NCBI GenBank assembly: GCA_001627865.1
Contig: LUQO01000039.1
Coordinates: forward strand, 1-64,000
Direction: 5' to 3'
Length of the DNA: 64,000 bases
DNA from: SAR324 cluster bacterium REDSEA-S27_B3
Lineage (GTDB): Bacteria; SAR324; NAC60-12
Shown: positions 1 to 7,385 of the stretch, one piece after another
Numbering within the stretch: position 1 is the stretch's first letter
Layout: every line of letters begins with the position of its first letter
Program-made: the position numbers and the translations under genes
The notes under the pieces: generated by a model
What the model saw: the letters and a program-made list of their open reading frames with translations, nothing else
The model's database searches: none
Told to the model about the DNA's origin: nothing

Positions 1-478
1 ATATAAATTTTACAGGCCCCTTATTGACTCTCGGAGGACTACATTCACCTGTTTGTTGTTGAGTCATGATTGTTATATTTTGCCGATGAATGTGGGGTCC
101 TACAGTGGTCTGAACTGCAAGCGAATCATTTGGATGACTCTTAGCAAAAGACCAAATATCTTCAATGAGTTTTAAATGTAATGAGTCAGGTACTGCATAA
201 CTTAGTTTCCTGATTGGGCTTGCAGGCAATTGGGCAATCAGTCCAATTATAATTAAAATAAAAACTCCTTTCAGCCATTTCCTCTCCAACAAATTAACCA
301 GGATTGTACGTTTTTCTATTAGGATCAACGCACAGGACATCAGCAGGAGAGTCGAAGATATATCATCATAATGATGAATTGTGCTGTACATTCCAGGCCT
401 GCCTGAAAGTAAGTTGACTCCTATCGCTGGTGCTGCCAATACTCCATAGCGCCAAAAAATTAATGGAAGAAAACCCAA
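1..478 (-). pseudogene. 3' part of a DUF2079 membrane protein, displaced frame
   Basis: Reading the minus strand in the frame one base away from the upstream DUF2079 gene gives an uninterrupted frame from about base 478 to the window edge, with no start codon of its own near the join. It begins with the residues LGFLPLIFWRYG and continues through GVNLLSGRPGMY and IHHYDD. This is the character expected of the continuation of DUF2079 proteins, where a 'FLPL' segment is followed by a loop, 'NLLS' and 'MY..HY'. I infer that one base is missing near 470-485, in a stretch of short homopolymers. Whether that is a real mutation or a sequencing error cannot be decided here. The end of the gene lies outside the window. 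Confidence 0.6.
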
Positions 479-1416
479 AGGCCAGCTTTTCCAGTTATAT
501 CCTGAAATGGAGCAATTTGAGTATTCCCAAATACCTGATAATCACGAAAGTATGGCATTAAATGAAAAATCATAAGATAAGTAACACACAAACCAATAGT
601 GGTAAAAATAATACCTGTACGAAAGTTTTTCTGTAAAATTCTATACAAACCAAAACCTGTCAATACAACACCCATGTGTTCTTTCAACCCCAGTATAAAC
701 AACATTGTAATTGAGAATAAAAACCATCGCTTTTTTCCCATCAGGAAAAAACTTAATATGATAAAAGGAGGAGCTAATGAGGATGGAGAAAATTCAAAAA
801 ATCTGCTACTGACCGAAGGCTTGTAAAGCAACAGCATCCAAAGTCCAAACATACAGCTGATAGCAAAACAGTAGTCTTTTTCTGTTTTGTTATTGAGCCA
901 AAAATAAACAACCAGCGGAGCAGATAAATAAGACAGTGCTTTGGCAAAAGTCAGCCAATGAACTGTTGCTGTAATCCAGTAAAATGGTACAAATAGAGCT
1001 AAAGAGGGCGTGAAATGATCGGCTGTTGCAGGTACCTGAAGGAAAGAATTAAAATTCAAACCATTGGAAAGGTTAAACACAACACTGCTATAACTACCTA
1101 CATCAAAAACATTCCATTTGAATGAATAGAGACTGAGCAGAGTTTTTGCCAATACCATGAATATCAGCAAAACATACAGAATTTTAACTATTGAATGATT
1201 AAATGAAATTGAGCTGAAAGGTAACGGATCATTATTTAATATTAATTCTTTAAACAATAAAATCAGACCTATAAGTGCCGGTACAGCATATAAATCCGAG
1301 CCTCCTATTCCAAGCATCCATATGATCAGGCTGATACAAAACCAGCAATTACTCTTTCTCCAGGAAAGATTTTTTATTCTGTTCAAAACTGGCTCATTTT
1401 GATTCATTATTCTCAC
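460..1416 (-). CDS. DUF2079 family multi-pass membrane protein, N-terminal part
   Basis: An integral membrane protein of unknown activity. The 318 residues contain about eight hydrophobic segments. The family signature is visible: an FDVGSYSSVVFNL stretch at about residue 104, a histidine-containing ADHFTPSLALFVPFYW segment, and a later FEFSPSSLAPP then GLKEHMGVVL. The frame ends early at a TAA at 460 and the rest of the protein continues in another frame (previous feature). The start ATG lies inside the 3' end of the glycosyltransferase gene upstream (23-bp overlap), so the two are probably co-translated. Co-location with a polyprenyl-phosphate glycosyltransferase fits a role in envelope glycan or lipid-linked sugar handling, which is inference only. 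Confidence 0.7.
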   Translation of the reverse strand: MRIMNQNEPVLNRIKNLSWRKSNCWFCISLIIWMLGIGGSDLYAVPALIGLILLFKELILNNDPLPFSSISFNHSIVKILYVLLIFMVLAKTLLSLYSFKWNVFDVGSYSSVVFNLSNGLNFNSFLQVPATADHFTPSLALFVPFYWITATVHWLTFAKALSYLSAPLVVYFWLNNKTEKDYCFAISCMFGLWMLLLYKPSVSSRFFEFSPSSLAPPFIILSFFLMGKKRWFLFSITMLFILGLKEHMGVVLTGFGLYRILQKNFRTGIIFTTIGLCVTYLMIFHLMPYFRDYQVFGNTQIAPFQDITGKAGLWVFFH

Positions 1417-2395
1417 GGAAGTTAATCTTTTCCTGGATAATGTATCGAGGACGCTTCTTTACCTCAGTATAAATTTTTCCTATGTACTCACCCACAATTC
1501 CCAAAAACAGTAGCTGAACTCCTCCAAGCAAATAAAGAGGTGCAACCGTTGACGTCCAGCCCGGAATTGCTCCGCCAATGATTTTAACCACAATACTCCA
1601 AAACAACATTAGAAGTGCCAGTAAAGAAACTAAAAGACCAACACCTGAACATATACGAAGTGGAATCACACTAAAGGAAGTCAAACCGTCAATAGCAAAC
1701 TCGAACATTTTACGTAGAGGATATTTTGTTTCTCCTGCCAAACGTTCAGGTCGATCATAATATACAACACATGATGGGAACCCAACTATTGGGAAAGTTG
1801 CTCTGATAAAAAGGTTATTTTCATTGAAGTTTAAAAAAGCATTCAGCACTCTACGTGTAAACATACGAAAATCAGCATGATTGTTTATTATTTCTACACC
1901 GAGCTTTTTCATAAGCCAATAAAAAAAATCTGCCGTCTTACGTTTAAAAAGAGAATCAATCCCTCTTGATTTCCGAGCCGCATAAATTACATCATAACCC
2001 TCTTTCACCTTTTCAAGCATGGTTTCTATTAATTCCGGAGGATCCTGTAAATCTGCATCAAGAGAAACAATCACATCTCCTTGTGCTAATTCATAACCTG
2101 CTAATAAAGCAGCTTGATGCCCAAAATTCCTTGAGAAACGAACAACTTTAAATTGTTGATCTGCAATCGTTGCTTCTGTCAATAATGCCAAAGTGCGATC
2201 TTGCGAACCATCATCCACTAAAATAAATTCTATACTTTTGCAGTCATCTCCGGTACTCCACTCATTGGATAACTTTTTAAGTTTTTCCAGAGTCAAAGGA
2301 AGTGCTTCCTCTTCGTTGTAACAGGGAATTATGACAGAAAGCTTGAACCCATCATCGGTTTTTGTCTTTTGTAAAATGCTACTGTTTTGCATCAC
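1394..2395 (-). CDS. Polyisoprenyl-phosphate glycosyltransferase, GT2 family (DPM1/ArnC/GtrB-like)
   Basis: Transfers a sugar from a nucleotide donor to a polyisoprenyl phosphate at the inner membrane. The GT-A domain starts with SVIIPCYNEEEA (residues 20-31), has DDGS at 61-64 and the metal-binding DADLQDP at 113-119. About residues 215-240 carry the ETKYPLRKMFEFAIDG segment typical of the DPM1/GtrB/ArnC group. Two hydrophobic helices follow near the C-terminus, as in membrane-anchored members. The length of 333 residues is normal. It sits 2 bp after cutA and overlaps the DUF2079 gene by 23 bp, so it belongs to the recJ-cutA transcript. The sugar cannot be told from sequence. Confidence 0.88.
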   Translation of the reverse strand: MMQNSSILQKTKTDDGFKLSVIIPCYNEEEALPLTLEKLKKLSNEWSTGDDCKSIEFILVDDGSQDRTLALLTEATIADQQFKVVRFSRNFGHQAALLAGYELAQGDVIVSLDADLQDPPELIETMLEKVKEGYDVIYAARKSRGIDSLFKRKTADFFYWLMKKLGVEIINNHADFRMFTRRVLNAFLNFNENNLFIRATFPIVGFPSCVVYYDRPERLAGETKYPLRKMFEFAIDGLTSFSVIPLRICSGVGLLVSLLALLMLFWSIVVKIIGGAIPGWTSTVAPLYLLGGVQLLFLGIVGEYIGKIYTEVKKRPRYIIQEKINFRENNESK

Positions 2396-2397
2396 TT

Positions 2398-2730
2398 TTA
2401 AATTTGTTTTGTTTCCTCTTCTATCCAGTTTAAAAACTCCGGGTTACCTCCTTGTACAGGTAACTCCAAAACGCAAGGACATTCATAACTGTGATGACTT
2501 TTAACTGATTCAATTAGTTTTGTCATGAGCGACTTACGGGTTTTTGCAATCATGATAACCTCATTACCTTCTTCAAGATTCCCTTCCCATTTATATATAG
2601 AAGTCATGTTTTCAAGAAGATTGACACAAGCAGCCAGATTTCGTTCAACCAGAATTTTACCTATTTTCTTTGCTTCTTTAATTGAACCGGCTGTCATATA
2701 TACCCAGCAAAGTTTTTCTGTTGATTTCAT
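2398..2730 (-). CDS. cutA: CutA1 divalent-cation tolerance protein
   Basis: Small trimeric protein of the CutA1 family, linked in E. coli to copper and divalent-cation tolerance, though its molecular role is unsettled. The 110-residue product has the family hallmarks: an N-terminal strand followed by EAKKIGKILVERNLAACVN, then the YKWEG motif at about residue 46 and EVIMIAKTR, and the SYECPCVLELPV segment near residue 81. The start ATG overlaps the recJ stop codon by 4 bp (ATGA), implying translational coupling, and the next gene follows after 2 bp. The length matches the bacterial family. Confidence 0.9.
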   Translation of the reverse strand: MKSTEKLCWVYMTAGSIKEAKKIGKILVERNLAACVNLLENMTSIYKWEGNLEEGNEVIMIAKTRKSLMTKLIESVKSHHSYECPCVLELPVQGGNPEFLNWIEEETKQI

Positions 2731-4418
2731 TTTTGAGCATCCTTTATTGTTAGTTGAATTGATCGCTGTCCTCGGAATTCTTGAAATCCCAGGCTAACTG
2801 CTAATTGGGAAGGCAGATCATTGGTGAAGGACTCTGAGCGGTTCCAACCTATAACTTCAATATTTCCGTTTAATTTCCATTTGACGTGTTTCTGCTTAAT
2901 CCTTGTAAAAGGTTTCCTTGGAGTATTAACTGAAAAAATTGGTTCCGGATTACCTTCCCCGAAAGGTTGCAAAAGATTTAGTTGTTCCACAAACAGTTCA
3001 GTTAATTCAGGATAGTCTAGAGTTCCGTCCAACTGCAATTTTGGCACAAGAGAAGTTGGAAGTCGTTCGTTGCAAAACGTAAAAAAACGTTCCCGGAACT
3101 CAGCCAAGTGTCCCGGAATTAAGCTGCATCCAGCAGCAGCAGCATGCCCACCAAAGCGCACCAGAAATTCTGAACAATCAGAAAGCGCTTCTTTCAGATT
3201 TAGTTCAGGAATTGATCGTCCGGAACCTTTTAAATTCCCCTCACTTTCACTGAGAATTAACACCGGTTTGTAAAAACTCTCCACTAATCGAGTGGCAACA
3301 ATTCCATTAACTCCTTCATGAAACTCCGGAGAAGTCAAAATTAAAGCCGGATCATTCTTTTGTTCTTCTGCAAGTTTGAGTGCTGTTTCAATCATTTCAG
3401 ATTCTGTTTCCCGGCGTTCGAGATTTGTCGAAGCAAGAATTTTTGCCATCTTTTCTGCTTCCTCTCTGTCATCCGAGAGCAAAAACCGCACTGCCATGTC
3501 CGCGTCCTTCAAACGTCCGGCGGCATTCATTAAAGGCGCAAATTGGAAGGCAAGAGTTCTCGAGGTAATAGTTTCAACTTTTTTCAAAGTTTTCAGAACC
3601 TGAATTGCTAATCTGGGTTTTTCATTCATTACCTGCAGACCATGATAAGTAATTATTCTGTTCTCATCCAGCAATGGCACAACATCAGCCACCGTCCCCA
3701 GTGCCGCTAAATCCAGACAGTCGCGCAAATTAGGCTCAGGACGCCTGGAATTCCACCACTCCTGATTCCTTAAGGATTTTCTTAATGCCATTACTAATTT
3801 TAGCGCCACACCGCATCCGGAAATTTTCTTGAAAGAATACTGACATTCCGGATGATTTGGATTGACCACAATTCCTGGAGGAAGCAGACTTTTCTCTGCT
3901 AAATGATGGTCTGTTACTATCGTTTTAACGCCTGCTTCATGCAGTCTACTGATTTCTTTAGCCGCGGTAATTCCATTATCTACCGTGATTACCAAATCAG
4001 CTTTCATTTCCAGTAAAATGTCGGTGCTGGCCTCTGTCAAACCGTAGCCGTGCTTTAACCTGTTTGGTATAAAAAAATCTAAATTCGCTGCACCGCTTGA
4101 TCTTAAGAAATCCAGCAATAATGCCGTCGCTGTGATGCCGTCCACATCATAATCTCCTAAAATAATAATATGACTATTATTAAAGATCGCCTCCTGCAGC
4201 AGTTCTACAGCTTGCTGCATGTGGCGAAGTTGGAAGGGTTCTCGGAGATTATTCAGGCTGGGCTGCAAAAAAGACTTAATGTCTTCCTGTGTACCGAAGC
4301 CTCTACGAAGAAGTATGCCTGCAACAAGTGGATGGAAATCCCATTCGTCACACAAACGCTTTACTTCTTCTGAGTCCATGTTTGATGAGTGATTCCACTG
4401 TTTTTTAAGGAATTTCAA
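2727..4418 (-). CDS. recJ: Single-stranded-DNA-specific 5'-3' exonuclease RecJ
   Basis: Processive 5'-3' exonuclease on single-stranded DNA, acting in RecF-pathway recombination, mismatch repair and base-excision repair. It is a DHH-family metal phosphoesterase. The metal-binding motifs are clear: DYDVDG at residues 89-94, VDNG at 146-149, DHH at 170-172, and NPNHPECQY near 186 leading to SGCGVALKL. A DHHA1 domain follows (about 355-450, with GSGRSI and FGGHAAAAGCS) and then an OB-like C-terminal domain. The 563 residues match typical RecJ. It lies 7 bp after the exonuclease gene and overlaps cutA by 4 bp. With that exonuclease and recX upstream, this stretch is a DNA-repair cluster. Confidence 0.95.
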   Translation of the reverse strand: MKFLKKQWNHSSNMDSEEVKRLCDEWDFHPLVAGILLRRGFGTQEDIKSFLQPSLNNLREPFQLRHMQQAVELLQEAIFNNSHIIILGDYDVDGITATALLLDFLRSSGAANLDFFIPNRLKHGYGLTEASTDILLEMKADLVITVDNGITAAKEISRLHEAGVKTIVTDHHLAEKSLLPPGIVVNPNHPECQYSFKKISGCGVALKLVMALRKSLRNQEWWNSRRPEPNLRDCLDLAALGTVADVVPLLDENRIITYHGLQVMNEKPRLAIQVLKTLKKVETITSRTLAFQFAPLMNAAGRLKDADMAVRFLLSDDREEAEKMAKILASTNLERRETESEMIETALKLAEEQKNDPALILTSPEFHEGVNGIVATRLVESFYKPVLILSESEGNLKGSGRSIPELNLKEALSDCSEFLVRFGGHAAAAGCSLIPGHLAEFRERFFTFCNERLPTSLVPKLQLDGTLDYPELTELFVEQLNLLQPFGEGNPEPIFSVNTPRKPFTRIKQKHVKWKLNGNIEVIGWNRSESFTNDLPSQLAVSLGFQEFRGQRSIQLTIKDAQK

Positions 4419-4425
4419 TTTCTGC

Positions 4426-5187
4426 TCACTGCTTGTTGTTTTCAGAGCTCATGTTAGAATTTTTTAAATGAGATTCCGGCATATGCCAGATTATGTTTTC
4501 CGGAAGCAGATTTTCACGTTCGAGAAAATGGTACATCTCCAGGCAAATCCAGGCGTCAGTGGCCGCATAAAGACATTGTTTTGAATTAATTACTGGACGC
4601 TCCCAATTTGTCAACTGTGCTTTTTTAGTTATCCTGACACCGAAAAATATTGCCGCAAGATTTCTCAGCCCGCAGGTGACAATGCCCAGGCTGCTTGCAA
4701 TATCTGCCAGTTCAACAAAACCTGCTGCATTAAAATTACTTAACTTTTGTAAACCCCTGACATCATCCAGGATTGCAACACCTACTTTCAGGACGCCTGG
4801 ATCTTCAAGTAACAATACCAATTCTTCAGGAAATCCCAAATGATTTAAGCGGAACAGATAGGCTTCTTTTGGGGTAGAGAGCTGCAAAAGAGAAACAGAA
4901 TGCTGCACTCCTTTTTTGAAGGTAGGACGTGTTTCAGTATCAAAACCCAAAATCGGATACTGCCTCAAGGTTTTTATTGCAGCATTTACATCTTTGATGT
5001 CTGTGATCAAATGTATTTTTCCATCGAATGCACGAAGAGGAAGTGTCTTTATGTGTTCTTTATCAAGTCTTTCCGGAAAGCGATAGATTTTTTTGGATTC
5101 CGCAGCTTCAATTGTATGATCGCTGGGTTGATTGAATGTATCTGCGTCGGTAGTGCATGAATTAGTTTGCAAATCTTGTCTATGCAT
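4426..5187 (-). CDS. DEDD-type 3'-5' exonuclease, ribonuclease D-like
   Basis: A stand-alone 3'-5' exonuclease domain of the DEDDy class, related to the catalytic part of RNase D and the WRN exonuclease. Exo I is seen as GFDTETRP (residues 81-88), exo II as VGVAILDDVRGL (about 136-147), and exo III in the YAATDAWICLEMY segment near residue 207. The preceding N-terminal 75 residues are not recognisable. No HRDC domain is present, so it is not a full RNase D. It could act on DNA or RNA ends. Its position between recX and recJ, 7 bp before recJ, favours a DNA-repair role, but that is inference. Confidence 0.85.
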   Translation of the reverse strand: MHRQDLQTNSCTTDADTFNQPSDHTIEAAESKKIYRFPERLDKEHIKTLPLRAFDGKIHLITDIKDVNAAIKTLRQYPILGFDTETRPTFKKGVQHSVSLLQLSTPKEAYLFRLNHLGFPEELVLLLEDPGVLKVGVAILDDVRGLQKLSNFNAAGFVELADIASSLGIVTCGLRNLAAIFFGVRITKKAQLTNWERPVINSKQCLYAATDAWICLEMYHFLERENLLPENIIWHMPESHLKNSNMSSENNKQ

Positions 5188-5244
5188 TGAGACAATAAAA
5201 TTATATGAGATTTTGGTTGTAAATACCTGGCAATTATGAATGAA

Positions 5245-5919
5245 CTATACTGTATCAGAAATTGATTTCATATCCTGATATTCTTTAAGAGCTTTCTCGA
5301 TAGTTCCCCAGGAGAAGCCTTGCTGGTAAAGTTTTTGACTTAAAGCCGCGAGTGTATGGTTTTTCCCTTTTTTTTGTATTTTCTCCAAACACTCAATTGA
5401 TTTATTCAGCCACAGCTCCTGATTTCCGAATTCATTAAGCACCAGATTTGCCATTTCTCTTGAAATGCCTCGATCTAGAAGTTGGCTTAAAATCTTAAAG
5501 GGTCCCTGGGGCTTATTTTTTAATTTTGATTCAACAAATTGTCTGGCGAAACGCTCATCACTTTGTAACCCTTTTGTTTGCAGTTCCAATAGACACCGCT
5601 CAATTAATGAAGAAGAATTAATTGTTCCGGATTTTGAGAATCTCTGTTTAAGCTTTCTGCGCAATTCTGAAGCGGAATGCTCACGCATTGCAAGAAAACC
5701 GAGCACTTTGTTCCTAACCTGTGTATAGCAGGATTCTTGCTCCAGTAATTGCAGCTGTGTTTCAGTAAGTGGTTTGTTTAAAGGATGTCCTAAATCAACC
5801 CAAATTTCTGGAGCCAACTTCAATTGCCGTTTATCACTTAAGTTGAGTGTAACTGTACCGTCATTTGAATACCGGACTCCTTCTACACTTACTGATTGTT
5901 GAATGTCATATAATTCCAA
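5245..5919 (-). CDS. recX: RecX-family regulator of RecA
   Basis: RecX binds RecA filaments and limits recombinase activity. The 224-residue product shows the three-helix RecX repeats: residues about 72-105 hold a VLGFLAMREHSASELRRKL segment, about 115-150 hold ERCLLELQTKGLQSDERFA and FVESKLKNKPQGP, and about 190-215 hold LAALSQKLYQQGFSWGTIEKAL. The first 60 residues are an extension often seen in longer RecX proteins. recA is not in the window. The start codon lies only 14 bp from the predicted trmB start on the other strand, so promoters of the two genes must overlap coding or leader sequence. Confidence 0.85.
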   Translation of the reverse strand: MELYDIQQSVSVEGVRYSNDGTVTLNLSDKRQLKLAPEIWVDLGHPLNKPLTETQLQLLEQESCYTQVRNKVLGFLAMREHSASELRRKLKQRFSKSGTINSSSLIERCLLELQTKGLQSDERFARQFVESKLKNKPQGPFKILSQLLDRGISREMANLVLNEFGNQELWLNKSIECLEKIQKKGKNHTLAALSQKLYQQGFSWGTIEKALKEYQDMKSISDTV

Positions 5920-5933
5920 AAATTCCTACCTGA

Positions 5934-6607
5934 ATGAGATACCGCCCCAGAAACCTCCGAGATGAAAAACCGGAAGTTTTTAAAAATCTGGCAAAATACA
6001 ATCCATACATAGCCCGCAATTATGGGCTGAAAAAAGACTAGGGATAAGTGAATCTACCCTTTCCGGAAAAGTTCATATAGAAGTTGGCAGCGGATCCAGT
6101 CGCTACCTGATCGAATGGGCTCGTAATTATCCGCAAGACTTTTTCATCGGTCTTGAATTGCGTTACAAGCGCCTTGTACTTGCCGCGAAAAAAATCCAGA
6201 AACAAAATATTGGAAATATTCTTCTGATGCGAGAAAGAGGTGAATTTCTGGATGAATATTTGTCCCACAATAGTATTGATTGTTTGCACATCAATTTTCC
6301 TGATCCCTGGTCCAAAAAAGCGAAACGAAAGCATCGCATCTTAAGTACAGAATACCTGACTAAAATGCATCCATTTTTCCGTTCGGAAGGAAAATTGTGC
6401 TTTAAGACTGATCATCTGGAATATTTTCAAACAGTAACTGGTATCTTGAACAAACTTAATTCCTACACAATTGATCAATATACTGAGGATTTACATCAAA
6501 GCAAGTATGCTACAGGAAACATATTGACTGAGTTTGAGATGTTGTTCAAGTCGAAGGGGAACCCACCAATTGGATACCTGCGTGCAAAAGCACTAAGAGA
6601 AAAATGA
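5934..6607 (+). CDS. trmB: tRNA (guanine-N7-)-methyltransferase TrmB, frame broken at an A6 run
   Basis: TrmB makes m7G46 in tRNA using SAM. From the ATG at 5934 the frame runs 35 codons to a TAG at 6039. From about 6030 onward the rest of TrmB is found in the frame one base earlier. That part has KVHIEVGSGSSRYLIEWA (SAM-binding motif I), LELRYKRL, and the family signature HINFPDPWSKKAKRKHR, and it ends at 6607. The switch is at the run of six A at 6030-6035. With seven A the protein would read GLKKRLGISE and be one continuous product of about 224 residues. This is a deletion, a base-call error, or less likely slippage. Downstream it converges with a glycosyltransferase gene after 4 bp. Confidence 0.8.
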
Positions 6608-6611
6608 TGAT

Positions 6612-7385
6612 TCAGACTTTCCCCATTCTGTTCCGGTAAAATAAGTAAATTCGTAATAATTCAAATGGTGTTTGAAACATACTGAGCCAGGAAACTTTTG
6701 ACAATCCTTGATCATGCCACTGCGTCAAAGGCATTTCAAAAATAGACTCGATAGTTTTTTTACGACCAAAAAGTTCAATGCTGCGTGCAAACAATTCTAC
6801 ATCAAAAAACCAGCGTGATAAAAAATAATCCGAAAAAATCATTTTCGCAAATTCTACTCTAAAAATCTTGGCACCGCATTGAGTGTCATAAACAGGAATG
6901 TTAAGAATATTACTCACTATCGTAGCGAAAACTCTTCCAAAATAATGTCTATAAATTGAACGGCGTATTGAAGATCCTAACCGACGCATTCTGGATCCGC
7001 AAACTGCATTCAATTCATTGTTAGTTTGAAATTTTTCCAGGAATATCTTTATTTCTGTAAGAGGTGTTGCCAAATCAGCATCCCAATATCCTACAAACTG
7101 AAACTTAGAAGATTGAAGCAAGGTATTCATTCCTTGTCTAACCGCTTCTGCTTTTCCGTGATTTTCAGAAAGATTGATCACCTGGCTGCGCTCAGGATTA
7201 TTTTTTACAAAATCTGCTAGTACTTGCTGAGTCCCATCTGTGCTGCCATCATTTACAAAGAAAATATGCACGGAATCATTAGCATTTAGAAACTTGTTGA
7301 ATTCAGAAAGTTGAATACGATCCATCTCATTGTAGCATGGGACAACAATCCCTACAAAGTTCTGGGGTTGCTGATTCTCACTCAT
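6612..7385 (-). CDS. GT2 glycosyltransferase, ALG5/dolichyl-phosphate-glucosyltransferase-like
   Basis: A GT-A fold glycosyltransferase of the polyprenyl-phosphate hexose synthase group. It opens with GIVVPCYNEMDRI (residues 12-24), has FVNDGSTDGT near 43-52, and a metal site WDADLATP near 105. The segment ENHGKAEAVRQGM and later YDTQCGAKIFR are characteristic of the ALG5-like subgroup, which lacks the C-terminal membrane helices of DPM1/ArnC. Its start overlaps the end of the GT39 gene upstream by 8 bp, so the pair is translated together. This enzyme would make the lipid-linked sugar and the GT39 enzyme would use it, which is an inference from family and order. Confidence 0.85.
   Translation of the reverse strand: MSENQQPQNFVGIVVPCYNEMDRIQLSEFNKFLNANDSVHIFFVNDGSTDGTQQVLADFVKNNPERSQVINLSENHGKAEAVRQGMNTLLQSSKFQFVGYWDADLATPLTEIKIFLEKFQTNNELNAVCGSRMRRLGSSIRRSIYRHYFGRVFATIVSNILNIPVYDTQCGAKIFRVEFAKMIFSDYFLSRWFFDVELFARSIELFGRKKTIESIFEMPLTQWHDQGLSKVSWLSMFQTPFELLRIYLFYRNRMGKV

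Noticed and set aside
6030-6041. Programmed -1 frameshift in trmB
   Set aside because: The zero-frame codons are CTG AAA AAA GAC, so the P-site tRNA would slip onto GAA with a first-base mismatch; the AAAAAAG dnaX-type heptamer is not in the needed register.
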